From contig NW_026622763.1 in NCBI RefSeq assembly GCF_023065955.2, positions 83,433,299-83,497,298 of the forward strand: a stretch of DNA of 64,000 nt, given 5' to 3'. A program made the translations under genes and the position numbers. The DNA comes from Ursus arctos (lineage: Eukaryota > Chordata > Mammalia > Carnivora > Ursidae). The first letter of the stretch is position 1. The number at the start of each line of letters is the position of its first letter. This document shows, piece after piece, positions 49,796 through 60,540 of the stretch. The notes below the pieces were generated by a model that had not been told where the DNA came from, did no database searches, and was given only the letters and a program-made list of their open reading frames with translations.

Positions 49796-51880
49796 TTTCT
49801 TTATTAAGTTTTTTTATTTTACTTCCAGTATAGTTAACATACAGTGTTATATTAGTTTCAAGTATACAATATAGTGATTCGGCAATTTTACACATTACTC
49901 AGTGCTCATCATGGTAAGTGTGCTCTGTAATCCCCATCACCTATTTCACCCATTCCCCCCCCTTCCCTCTGGTAGCCATCCGTTTGTTCTCTATAGTTTC
50001 TTGGTTTCTTTCGCGCGCGCGTGCGCACGTTCATTTGTTTAGTTCTTAAATTCTACAAATAAGTGAAATCATATGGTATTTGTCTTTCTGACTTTTTTCA
50101 CTTAACATTATACTCTGTAGGGGCACCTGGGTAGCGCAGTCGTTAAAGCGTCTGCCTTCGGCTCAGGGCATGATCCTGGCATTCCGGGATCGAGTCCCAC
50201 ATCGGGCTCCTCCGCTGGGAGCCTGCTTCTTCCTCTCTCACTCCCCTGCTGTGTTCCTTCTTTCGCTGGCTGTCTCTCTGTCACATAAATAAATAAAATC
50301 TTAAAAAAAAAATTATACTCTGTAGCTCCATCCATGTTATTGCAAATGTCAAGATTTCATTCTTTTCTGTGGCTGAATATATTCCATTGTACATATATAC
50401 CGCATCTTCTTTAGATCTTTATCTACTGATGGACACTTGGGCTCCTTCTATAATTTGGCTATTGTAAATAATGTTGCAATAGATGTAGGGGTGCATGTAT
50501 CCCTTTGAATTAGTATTTTTGTATTTGGGGGTAAATAGCCAGTAGTGTAATTACTGGATCACAGGGTAGTTCTGTTTTTAACTTTTTGAGGAAACTCTAT
50601 ACTGTTTTTAACGTTGAGCGTCTTTTAATATGCTTATTTGCCACCTGTCTATCTTCTTTGGTGAAGATGTCTGTTAAGGTCTTGGCCCATTTAATTAATT
50701 GGGTTGTTTTCTTATTTTTGAGTTTCTAGAGTTCTTTGTATATTTTAGACAGTCCTCTGTCAGATATGTCTTTTGCAAATATATTTTCCCAGTCTGTGGT
50801 TCATCTTATTCTCCTGACGTTGTCATTCACAAAGCAGTTTTTAATTTTAATGAAGTCCGGCTTATCCATTTTTCTTTCATGGATTGCGCCTCTGGTGTTG
50901 TATCTAAAAAGTTATTGTCATAACCAAGGTCTTCTAGATTTTCCCTATTTTCTTCTAGGAGTTTTATATTTTTGCATAAAGGCCAATGATCCACTTTGAG
51001 TTAATTTTTATGAAGGGTATAAGGTCACTTTTATAAGAAAAAAAGATTTTTTTCTTTTCTTTTCTTTTTTGCATGTGCATGTCTTGTTCCCCTAGAACCA
51101 TTTGCTGAAAAGACTATCTTTGATCCATTTTATTGCCTTTGCTCTTTTGTCAAATATCAGTGACTATATTTATGTGTGTCTATTTCTAGGCTTTCTATTC
51201 TTTTCCATTAAACTATTTGTCTATTTTTTCACCAATACCACATTGTCCTGGTTACTGTCCTAGTAAGTCTTAAAATTGGGTAATGTCAATCCTCTAACTT
51301 TGTTCTTTTGCAATATTTTATTGGCTATTCTGGGACTTTTGCCTCTCTGTATAAACTTTAGAATCAGTTTGGTAATATCCATAAAATAACTTGCTGAGAT
51401 TTTGATTGGGATGGCATTGACTCCGTAGATCAAGTTGGGAAGAAATGTCATCATGATAATATAGAGTCTTCTATTCATGAGCATGTAGTATCTCCCTATT
51501 TATGTAGTTCTTTGATTTCATCCATCAGAGTTCTATAGTTTTCCTCATACAGTTGTTGTCCATATATATTTTTTAGATTTATACTTAAACATTTCATTTT
51601 AGGGGGGTGCTAATATAATTTGTGTTGTGTTTTTAATTTCTAGTTCCACTTGTTGATTGCTGGTATATAGGAAAGCAATTGACTTTTGTTATATTAACCT
51701 TAAATCAGGAAACTTGCTGTAATCACATAGTAGCTTCAGGAGGACTTTTTTGTCAATGCTTTTGGATTTTCTCCACAGGTGATCATGTCATCTGTGAGCC
51801 AAGCTTTATTTCCTCTCAGCTTTTATTTCCTTTTATTGTCTTATTGCATTAGCTAAATTTATCAGACTTTGAAGCTTTTT
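49796..51880 (-). mobile_element. LINE-1 3' part, minus strand, with nested SINE
   Basis: This is the antisense L1 3'UTR (AGTATAGTTAACATACAGTG) and the C-terminal half of ORF2. The frame at 51484-51260 contains NAIPIKISASYF and KVRGLTLPNFKTY, typical L1 ORF2 residues. A 19-bp alternating CG/TG tract sits at 50012-50030. The SINE at 50121 interrupts the 3'UTR. It is 5'-truncated with no functional ORF. Confidence 0.82.
50121..50311 (+). mobile_element. CAN-SINE nested in L1
   Basis: It begins GGGCACCTGGGTAGCGCAG and ends CACATAAATAAATAAAATCTT plus A9. The 14-bp duplication ATTATACTCTGTAG is perfect (50107-50120 and 50312-50325). It belongs to the younger type with the 'cgctggctgtctctctgtc' 3' body. 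Confidence 0.95.
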
Positions 51881-52034
51881 ATTCTTTAACTTTATGGATT
51901 CAAAGAGGAATTAATTTTTTATTTGCATTTTCCCAGATAATTGATGAGATTGAGCATATTGATTATTGTGATTATTGATGAGATTTAAGCATGTTCTCAT
52001 TTTTCAAATTTTTGTCTTGACTTATTGATTTCTT

Positions 52035-52067
<33 letters not shown>

Positions 52068-53035
52068 TTTTATTTATTTATTTGACAGAGATAGAGACAG
52101 CCAGCGAGAGAGGGAACACAAGCAGGGGGAGTGGGAGAGGAAGAAGCAGGCCCATAGCAGAGAAGCCTGATGTGGGGCTCGATCCCATAACACCGGGATC
52201 ATGCCCTGAGCCGAAGGCAGACGCTTAACCGCTGTGCCACCCAGGCGCCCCTTCTTTTTTTTTTTTAGTAAACTTAATATATTCTGGATTCTAATCTTTT
52301 GTTTACTGAATGCATTGCAAGTATCTTTTCCCATTCTAGGATGTATATTTTTATTTTTATGAGTCTTTCAATGCAGAAAATATTTAATCTATTTGAGTTT
52401 TCTGTTTCCTTGTATATCTTTAACTTTTTATGTCTTTCTCAAGCAAGATTCAAAGTGTTTATAAAAAAACAAGCAGATCAGAACTATTTGTGTTTTTTTT
52501 TTTTATTTAAATTTTGCTTTTTACATTTAGGTCTTTAACTCATTTTGAATAATTTATTTTTTGGTAGGGTTCAGGTAAGAATCTCAATTTACTTTTTTTC
52601 TGAATAGAAATGACACATTACACTGTATCACATGTGATTTCTTCATATTTCATTTTTTGAACTTTTTATTCTATTTTACTGGTTAAATTTTCTATCCCTA
52701 TGTTATTACCAATCACATTGCCTTAATTACTATATAGTCTTATAATTCCTCAACCATTTCCTTCTTTTTCAAATCTGTCTTGGCTATTCTTGACTCATTG
52801 TTCTTCTATATGGATTTTAGGAACAGCTTTTTTTAAGGTTTTATGAAAATCCTGAAAAAACATTGGATTTAAAGAATACCAATATATCTTTCTGAAAATG
52901 AGTCTTCCTACCTAGGAACATGGTATTTTTGTAAGTCTTTATGCCTTTAAACAATTTGCTGTATTTTTTCTGCAAAGTTATTAAATATTTTTGTTATATT
53001 TATCTCTGGATATCTTATAGATTCTTTTGCTATTC
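51881..53035 (-). repeat. Older L1-like fragments, minus strand
   Basis: Antisense L1-type blocks such as 'ttctggattctaatcttttgtttactgaatgcattgcaagtatcttttcccattctagg' and 'ctggatatcttatagattcttttgc' are present. They are strongly AT-rich and decayed, and a SINE at 52036 interrupts them. Subfamily is not assignable. Confidence 0.5.
52036..52251 (-). mobile_element. CAN-SINE, young type, long poly-T
   Basis: A T-run of about 26 bases (the reverse poly-A tail) precedes AAAGATTTTATTTATTTATT, and the element ends GCCACCCAGGCGCCCC. It is nearly identical in body to the copy at 57404. The flanking duplication is a T-rich TTCTTT sequence whose edges cannot be fixed. The long uninterrupted tail suggests a recent insertion. 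Confidence 0.93.
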
Positions 53036-53410
53036 TCTAGGCTGAGCAGACAAACGTTAGAATAAGTAAATATGACATTCAGAAAGTGATGGGTTTTATG
53101 AAGTAAAAAACAGAGGATTATAGTAGAACATTTCTGAAAGAGGATAGGGAGGATTATTTTAGGCAGGTTAATAAACAGTCTTATAAGAGGAGGTTATATT
53201 TGAGCTGAGACCTGAATAGTGAAAAGGTGCCAACCTTGTATAGCTATGGAAGAAAACCAAAAAATCAAGGTACTTGAAGGGCCATTGTATCTAGAGCAAA
53301 GTGAAGCAGGAAGAGCTGTATGCAATGCAGTCAGATCATGAAGACCCTTGCAAACCAGGGTAAGGAGCTTACATGAGCATGGACTGTGGGGTTTGGAGCT
53401 TTGTTCTACC
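53035..53410 (+). repeat. Ancient dispersed repeat, later part of the 5748/60005 family
   Basis: 'gagctgagacctgaatagtgaaaaggtgcc' and 'gatcatgaagacccttgcaaaccagggtaaggagctt' match the downstream part of the same family seen at 60005-60540. It is decayed. Confidence 0.5.
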
Positions 53411-54559
53411 CACTGAGAGACCACTAGCACTTGCCGTCCTTAGAGAGATCAGCTATTTGGGCTAAGGATGCCCAAGACACACTGGGTATATCCATTCTTG
53501 CATAATAGGAGTGACCTTAAAGCAGGTGTGGCCTTTCTCCTAAAACTCCGGAATTACAGTCTCAATGTATTCGTCATACACTTCTTACTGACAGACGTTA
53601 GATAACACCATCATGCTTCACATTTAAATTCTAAAGGGTTGCCATAGATTAATGGTGGGCTCTTGTCAAAAACTGTTTTTATTAATTACTATGAGTGTTT
53701 TTATTACTACTAGCTCTCGTGTACTTACACAGCATTCTGGATTCTGCTTACTGAAGCAATCTTTTCCAAGACCCAGTCAGAGTTCTCCTCTGTTCAACCT
53801 ACCTGCCAGGAATGTTTATTTGTATATTCACCTGACAACTCAAACATCTGGCCACTATCAAAATCCACTCTTCCATTTAAAAGAAGATAACCTTCAAAGC
53901 TGACATACATCTAACTGCATCTGTCTGGATCTTTTTGCAATTTCCTTTCCCATGCTTTCTAAGGCCCAGCAGCCACTTTCTCTTCTGCCCAAGGTCACTT
54001 CACCACTAGGCACCATTTTGGGGGAAAGCTCCACATCCAATTCAGTCTTGCACGGTGAGATAATATCATGCAGTGATTACAACGGAGCTGGTTTGTTAAC
54101 TGTGATGGTGCCATTGACCAGATTAACCCAGTTCTTAGCTTTCTTCCAACAGTGTTTATCTGAATTGAAAAAGAAATACATGACAGAAGGCAGTGTGGAT
54201 GAAAGCAGTTAAGGAGGGCAGGTTTCTTCCCAAAAGCCAAAAAAATATGGAGGCCTTCACTGGGTATCTAAGAAGTAAACCATCATGGTAATCTTGATTC
54301 TCCACTGAAATGTGATTCTGAATACTGATTTGGCAGTGCTTATTATACATTTCTTCCACTCCTAGATGACTCAATGCCTTAAGGGCATTTGGGATTGGAA
54401 AGCACCATTAGCTCTTCTTCACCTTCTATCATCAACAGGGTAATTCTTTCCTGTGTCCTTGAGCAGTTCTCACTTACGTGACTCATAGCACCTTTTCCAA
54501 ACCCCCATAACTGCACAATACTCAGTATGATACTAAAAACTTGGGGCAGAACTTTGAAG
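53411..54559. other. Intergenic, no recognised element
   Basis: An 86-codon frame at 53952-54212 (ends LSELKKKYMTEGSVDESS) looks protein-like in its last third but matches no family I know. It has neither a good start context nor splice signals. It is treated as non-coding. Confidence 0.4.
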
Positions 54560-54730
54560 CTGACGTCATCATTTCTTTCATTACTTATTGTGTAACTTCA
54601 GGCAAGTTATGTAACCTTCATGTGTCTCAGTTTCTCTTCTTAAAATGTTATAGCAGAATTTTTTGGGATCAACTGATTGATACATTTAAAACAGAATTTG
54701 ACATATAATAAGTATTCAATTATGTTATCT
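54560..54730 (+). repeat. MIR SINE fragment
   Basis: 'gtaacttcaggcaagttatgtaaccttcatgtgtctcagtttctcttcttaaaatg' is the MIR core. It is followed by the tail 'gacatataataagtattcaatta'. Confidence 0.65.
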
Positions 54731-55079
54731 ATTAATATTTTTCTGACAAATGCCCTATTCCTCCCCCATCAAACATCACTTTTAAAAAAATGACCTTACT
54801 AATCACTTCAGAGTTTACACAGGTTATCACGCCTGAACTCTCTCATATGCTTAACTTTGTTTTTCTGCTGATTTAGCCTCTACTGTTTTTCCTGTTTGTC
54901 TCCCATTTTCGGAATTATTCCTCCACCAAAGAATGATTAATCTTTCCGTGTGCTAGATATAGTATCCTCCAGAATTTTGTTAATTTATTATCCCTTCTTT
55001 CAAATATCCTCAACATTTTCTTCTTCTTTGACTCTTTAATTCCATCCCATAAATATGTTCACATCTCTTATTTTTTAAA

Positions 55080-56055
55080 AATGCTGTAGTTCAACCATTT
55101 TGGAAGATAATTTGGCCGTTCCTACAAAGCTAATCATGGTCTTAAAATACAATCCAGCGATTGTATTCCTAGGTATTTAACCAAATGAGTTAAAAACTTA
55201 CATCCACACCAAAAGCTGCACATTAAATATTTGTAGGATCTTTATTAATAATTGCCCAAAACTAAAAGGAACTGAGATGTCCTTCAATAGATGAGCAGAT
55301 AAACAAACTATGGTACATCTATACCAGCAAATATTGATCAGCAATAAAAAGAAATGAGCTATCAAACCACAAAAAGACATAGAGGAAACTTAAACACATT
55401 TTACTAAGTAAAAGAAGCCAGTCTGGAAAGGCTGTATACTATATGATTTCAACTATATGACATTCTGGAAAAGGTAAAACTATAGAGACAGTAAAAAGAT
55501 TAGTGTTTGCCAAGGTTTAGGAAGGGAGGGATAGGTAGAACACAGAGGACTTGTTTAGGGCACGAAACTGTTCTATATGATTCATAATGATGGATGCATG
55601 ACATTATTTGGCAAAATCTGTACAGTGATACAACAGATACAATGAACTTTAAATTATGGATTTAGTTAATAATAACATATCAATATTGGCTACCAGTAAT
55701 AACAAATTTACTACACAAATGTAAGTTTGTTAATAATAGAAGAAACTAGGGGTGCCTTGGTGTCTCAGTTGGTTAAGTGTCTGACTCTTAATTTCGACTC
55801 AAGTCATGATTTCAGGATTGTGGGATCGCACCCTGCATTGGGCCCCACACTCAGCAGGGAGTCTGCTTGAGATTCTCCGTATGCCCCTCCCCTTCCTTGC
55901 TCTCTCTTTCTTTCTCTAAAATAAATTAATAAATAAATCTTTAAAAATAATAATAATAGAAGAAACTGGACTGGAAGAGAGAATATATGAGAACTATCTG
56001 TATTTTTGGTTTAATTTTTCTGTAAACCTAAAACTGCTTTAAGAAATAAAGTTTT
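55080..56055 (+). repeat. Old L1M-type 3' end, plus strand, split by a SINE
   Basis: 'caatccagcgattgtattcctaggtattt', 'tgtccttcaatagatgagcagataaacaaactatgg' and 'agcaataaaaagaaatgagctatc' are typical L1M 3' blocks. The SINE at 55749 interrupts it, and sequence resumes at 55968 to a terminal AATAAAGTTTTTAAATAATT. Confidence 0.7.
55749..55950 (+). mobile_element. CAN-SINE nested in an old L1
   Basis: It begins GGGGTGCCTTGGTGTCTCAG, of the older type, and ends AATAAATAAATCTTTAAAAA. It is flanked by the perfect 17-bp duplication TAATAATAGAAGAAACT at 55731-55747 and 55951-55967. Confidence 0.95.
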
Positions 56056-56899
56056 TAAATAATTTTTAAAACCTTGAGCTTCATATACATCCTTTCACAG
56101 CAGCACCTAGATTAGTATTTGATTAACTGCTAGAACGTATACATACACACCAGGGGTGGGAATCTTGGGGGCCATCTTAGAACTCTGCCTATCCTACCAT
56201 CCTATCCTATGCTGTCAACTCTCAACAACATCCTTTGTGGCAATAGACTGAAGTTGATGTCCCCTAGACTTGTAAATTGGGCTCTTTTTTTTTCTTTCTC
56301 TATTTCTATATATTTGCCTGGATTACTTAAACTATTTCCATGGCTTCAACTACTTTTTTTACAGTGTTAACCACAGAAATTGCTCTATCCTACCTAATTA
56401 ACCCTTCTGAACCTCATATCCATATTTCTAGCTGCCGCTTCGTGATAGCCATTGACATTTCCAATAGAGACTTAAGGAAAACGCATTAATGCTCCTACAG
56501 ACACACCTAAAATAAGGACATAATTCTCCCTGTCAACTTTTTCTGTCTTCGAATGAGATCATCATTTACTCAGTTGCTCAAAACAAAACTTAGAGCTTTG
56601 CTTGATATTTATTGAAGGCTTAGTATAGATTAGGGACTCTCTTAAATTTTTCTACAAGTATTAACATTTGATCCTCACACAACATCTCTATGGGAAAGGT
56701 AGGATTATTTGGAAACCTTGGCCAAGAGCCTTTCCCAGGGTATTATATCTAGGACAAGGGAGTGCTAGAGACGAAACTGTCTGGACCAAGATCTAAGCTG
56801 TTAACCACCGTACTATCTATTTTTCTTTCCCCATACCCACTTGGTTATCGAATCTTACTAATTATACCTCTGCAACATCGTGCAAATTTATCTCCTTAT
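56056..56899. other. Intergenic, decayed repeats
   Basis: A block at about 56140-56215 (ggtgggaatcttgggggccatcttagaactctgcc) resembles an old LTR end. Another at 56630-56830 (gatcctcacacaacatctctatgggaaagg...gttaaccaccgtactatc) resembles the MIR/L2-class remnants. Neither is intact, and no gene was recognised. Confidence 0.4.
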
Positions 56900-57300
56900 T
56901 TCTAGTTCTGCTGTCATGGCCTTGGTTCAGCATCTCATGCAATATTTCTCTAATCTCCAGCCTGGGGTTCCCAACAACAATGCTTGTTTATTTAAAACAA
57001 CCTGTACATCCCAGTCATATCAATTACACTTAAATGGAAACAAAGGTTTTTACTGCCCTACTTAAAGACTTCTTATCCAAACTTTGTAGCTTGCCATACA
57101 AACCTTTCTCCATCCAATTCCTGCCCATATTTTCTGCCTTGTCCCTTTGTTTATAAGTGAATCTGTGTCATGTCTCCCATGGTACCCTTTTCTATGCGTG
57201 TCTATATTCCTTTCAATGCTGTGAGTTCCCTAAGAACAGCAATCTATATAGCACAGTACTTGGCATATAAAATGGACTCAATAAATATGCATTTAATAAA
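56900..57300 (+). repeat. L2 LINE 3' fragment
   Basis: 'gtgagttccctaagaacagcaatctatatagcacagtacttggcatataaaatggactcaataaatatgc' is the L2 3' terminus in decayed form. The preceding C/T-rich sequence fits the L2 3'UTR. Confidence 0.6.
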
Positions 57301-57403
57301 CTGTATTTAGAATCTATCTTTCCTTGTTTCAAAATTCCCATTAAAAGATTACTTCAAGACATTAAATGGATAATTTAATTTTGTGATTGAAAATACCAAA
57401 ATA

Positions 57404-57609
57404 GGGGCGCCTGGGTGGCACAGCAGTTAAGCGTCTGCCTTCAGCTCAGGGCGTGATCCCGGCGTTATGGGATCGAGCCCCACATCAGGCTCCTCCGCTA
57501 TGAGCCTGCTTCTTCCTCTCCCACTCCCCCTGCTTGTGTTCCCGCTCTCGCTGGCTGTCTCTATCTCTGTCAAATAAATAAATAAAATCTTTAAAAAAAA
57601 AAAGAAAAA
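57404..57609 (+). mobile_element. CAN-SINE, young complete copy
   Basis: It begins GGGGCGCCTGGGTGGCACAG and ends TCAAATAAATAAATAAAATC plus an A-rich tail. It is flanked by the perfect 15-bp duplication GAAAATACCAAAATA (57389-57403 and 57610-57624). Its retained CpGs, complete body and perfect duplication suggest a recent insertion about 1.2 kb upstream of the UNC80 start codon. Confidence 0.96.
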
Positions 57610-58199
57610 GAAAATACCAAAATATACCACATAATTCTCTCTCTATGGAGTAGATGCACATGTAGTTAATTACAGATGAAATATTTCTATCTAGTGAGAT
57701 CAGGCCCTGGGGTCTCATTCTCTGTTTCATGTGTTACATCAATATCTTTGTTCAAACAGGTATGTGACTATGTTTGCACATCGTTGGGTCCACAGCAATG
57801 GTTTTCTACTCCACTGCTTCATCCCCATCCCTATTTGTTTCGCTGCTAGATGAAATACCTAACAGTAACCCATCTATAAACTAGTTAGACATTTGACTAT
57901 GACAACTGAAGGAAAATAGCAGATATTGATGGGATGAACAGGATCACCCAAGTACATTCATGGACTATAATAAACAGCATTTCCTAAAAGCATGATTCAA
58001 ATGTTCTTTCTCAAGTTATAATTAACCGATACCCACAACTGGTTAGTTTGTGGATATTCCTGCTTTAGCAAAATAAGGTTAACTGCTTGTGGTTACCATT
58101 TAAAAATAAATTCTCACATTAGAAAACTTTCAAGCTTGCTCTCTTCCTTGTTTACACTTCTAATAATTTTCATGTGCTCCTCCTGCTAAAACCCAAGGG

Positions 58200-59050
58200 T
58201 GGACTCCTGACCTCCTTGCTAGAGGTGCGAATGATGCCAGGGCTAGTGACTGTTCTGCGGTTTCCCAAAGCTCCTCCTCCCTAGACCGTGACAATTCTTC
58301 GGATGCCGAGGTTGGGAAGCAGGACAGGGGACACTATTGGGGTGCAGCTCGAAAGGAAGGAAGCCGAATCCTTGGGGGTTGAAGAGGCACAAGGGGATCA
58401 GCGTGCAATGCGGAGTGTGGACCTTTTTGGCCATCCTGCTGCTGTTCACCCTGTCCCCAGCTCTGCTTTTCCGCCCGGCCGGCCCGCGCGGGCCGCTGTC
58501 CACAGTGGGAGGTACTGAAAGCAAGGAGCGGGCGCGGGGGCGGCGAGGCGGCCAGCTCCTCCGAGCGCCCCCCTCCTCGCTCCGTGGCTCCTCCAGCCCT
58601 CCCCTCCTCCCGCAGCCATGTTCCACGCGCGGGGAGGGGCGGGGGAAGGGGAGAGGGACGGGGGATCAGGGCGGAGAGAGCCGGCTCTGCCTCGGGGAAG
58701 GAGGGGATGAGAGTTGGGGAGAGCAGCAGGAGGAGGAGGAGGAGGCGGCGGCGGCTAGCGAGGAGCCAGCGCTGGGTCCTGCAGTAGGACTCCCAGGAGC
58801 CACCATCATGGTGAAGAGGAAGAGCTCCGAGGGCCAGGAGCAAGACAGCGGCCGCGGCATCCCCCTACCCATCCAGACCTTCCTGTGGCGGCAAACCAGG
58901 TGAGGGGCGCAGAGGGCGCGCAGCGGGCCACCCTGGGCTGGGGACGCTCCTGGGGCCGCCTGGGTCACCGCCGCTGCCGCTGCCGCCACTGCTGCTGAGG
59001 CCGCGCCACAGCCTGCAGCTCCCTCTCTGGGGCTGGAAAGCAAGCCCTCT
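58200..59050 (+). promoter_or_regulatory. UNC80: CpG island / UNC80 promoter region and 5'UTR
   Basis: After 35 kb of AT-rich DNA, GC content and CpG frequency rise sharply here. Sp1-type GC boxes (GGGGCGGGG) occur at about 58636-58644, and another at about 59170 just beyond the island. No TATA box is evident, which fits a CpG-island promoter. A split REST-like site at 58492-58519 is described among the findings. The transcription start cannot be fixed from sequence. Long GC-rich open frames on both strands here are by-products of composition. Confidence 0.75.
58808..58899 (+). CDS. UNC80: UNC80 first coding exon (N-terminus)
   Basis: The ATG at 58808-58810 has a strong start context (A at -3, G at +4) and opens MVKRKSSEGQEQDSGRGIPL. 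The exon continues to FLWRQT and ends ACC AG|GTGAGG, in phase 2. UNC80 is a very large (about 3,250-residue) scaffold protein that joins UNC79 and the sodium-leak channel NALCN in neurons, supporting the background Na+ conductance. Only its extreme N-terminus is encoded here. The frame upstream is open back to a TGA at 58289 but contains no in-frame ATG, so 58808 is the only conventional start. The short, basic N-terminus matches my memory of UNC80 closely. Confidence 0.95.
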
Positions 59051-59859
59051 GCACCTGCTTAAAAACACGCATTTAAAAAATATTTCCGTGAAGTTTGGCG
59101 ACAAGCAGATTGGCAGTTGAATAAATATATACATTATTTAGGGGTGGGAGGGCAGAAAGCCTAGGAAGAGGGGGCGGGGAACTAGGGAAGATAATTATGA
59201 CTGGCTGTGCTCTTGCGTCCAATTTCCCCTCCATCTCCTGCTGTAATTCCAGGCCGGTGACCTGTTGTTTTTCCAGCTCCTGTTTGGCGAATATCTGCTA
59301 TGCCCACTTGTTAACCATTTTTGCTCGGATTCAGCCAATGTAGTCTTCCTGGTTCAAGTCCCTGAGGAGGATGCTTTTTGATAAGCATTTTTTTTTTTTC
59401 CTGGAAAGACCTCTGAAACCTATTCTAATAAACAAGAAACAAGGTTTCCATCATCATCATCATTATCACCATCGTTATTATTATTATTATTTTAGAAATT
59501 CACCAGATAAAAAATGAGGTTCTAGAAATCACAACCCACAAACTGTTCATTTTTAGTTTTTAATATAATTATACCCATGAGCAATACACCACTCCTGACC
59601 ATTGGCAATTTGGAATCTGAGTAGGAAAAAGTCTTCAGAATAAGAGTGGATACAGAAAATGTGGAGATCCACATCTCTTTCATATATGTAATTACACATG
59701 TAAAAGCAAATGTCGTCAGCTGTTCAACACCTGCTCATTAACAAGCTATAGGGACGCATGAAATTTTAGTTCTATAGCACTGTCTTATCCATTGAAAAAA
59801 ATATGTCATAAAGATGTTAATAATTTTACTTATAACCACTATCTCTATTAATTTTTCAG
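58900..59859 (+). other. UNC80: UNC80 intron 1
   Basis: The donor GTGAGG follows coding exon 1, and the intron ends with acceptor AATTTTTCAG at 59858-59859. The first 150 bases belong to the CpG island. Beyond that lie a T10 run and an ATC/ATT triplet run (about 59452-59494). No gene or transposon was recognised. Confidence 0.8.
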
Positions 59860-59908
59860 TGCATTTTTGAGGCCTAAACTGGGAAAGCAATATGAAGCCT
59901 CATGTGTG
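59860..59908 (+). CDS. UNC80: UNC80 second coding exon
   Basis: This 49-bp exon begins with T, completing the AG|T serine codon. It then reads AFLRPKLGKQYEASCV and ends in phase 0 with donor GTATGT at 59909. The acceptor tract is short but pyrimidine-rich. It continues the UNC80 N-terminal sequence exactly (residues about 31-47). It is too short to stand out as an open frame and is identified by splice sites plus the protein sequence. Confidence 0.93.
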
Positions 59909-60004
59909 GTATGTGATATTCACCATTTAATGTTTCTTTCCATATTCTTTGTGGTCATTTCAACCCAAAGAAAGGCATTACATTGTACTGACTGTATAGA
60001 GTAA

Positions 60005-60540
60005 TTCACTCAGCAAATATTATTGAGCACCTACTTTGTGCTAGGCATAGTTCTAAATGATGGGCTAGAGCAGTAATCAAAGTACAGAGTTTGCATTCTA
60101 GTGGGAGGAAGTCAAGCCACTCACAAATAGTAAAAAACATAATAAGCCAGACAGTGATAAGCACTATGGAGAAAAATGAAGCAAGAAAGGAGATTGGGGG
60201 TATTGGCAGCTGGGAGCCGGGGGTTGGAGTGGATTCCATGTTAAGAGCAGTGGATAGGTAAGGCTCACCTGGTAATGTGATTGTTAGAGAAAACCATGAA
60301 AAAAGGGAGGGAGGAATGGGTAAGGGGAGAGCAAAGGGGAACAGCAAGTCTAAAGCACCTTATCTCCCAGTGGATAGGAGTAGAGCAGTAGAAGAAAGGG
60401 TGGAGAGATTCCAGGGCACCAGGTGGTGAAGGGCTTTGCAGGACCAGTATAGGAAGTCCTTTCCTTCATCAACAAAATTGAGACTGTTATGGTGGAAGTG
60501 AATGAGATGAGGGCCTCTGAGCTACTCAAAGTCACATACA
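60005..60540 (+). repeat. Ancient dispersed repeat (TATTGAGCACCTAC type)
   Basis: The block 'aaatattattgagcacctactttgtgctaggcatagttctaaatgatgggctagag' opens it. 'gcattctagtgggaggaag', 'cagtgataagcactatggagaaaaatgaagcaag' and 'ggtgaagggctttgcaggaccagtatagg' follow in order. It is a fuller copy of the family at 5748. A 113-codon antisense open frame is incidental. Confidence 0.65.

Noticed and set aside
57404..57480. tRNA-like heads of CAN-SINEs as possible tRNA genes
   Set aside because: They keep promoter-box-like sequence but not a foldable tRNA. The full SINE body and target duplications show that they are retrotransposons.
58334..58843. 169-codon minus-strand open frame over the UNC80 promoter
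   Set aside because: It is antisense to UNC80 exon 1 and consists of low-complexity Leu, Ser, Pro and Arg runs expected from GC-rich sequence. No domain or splice signal supports it.
60006..60347. 113-codon minus-strand open frame in UNC80 intron 2
   Set aside because: It is the antisense of an ancient interspersed repeat and has no gene structure.
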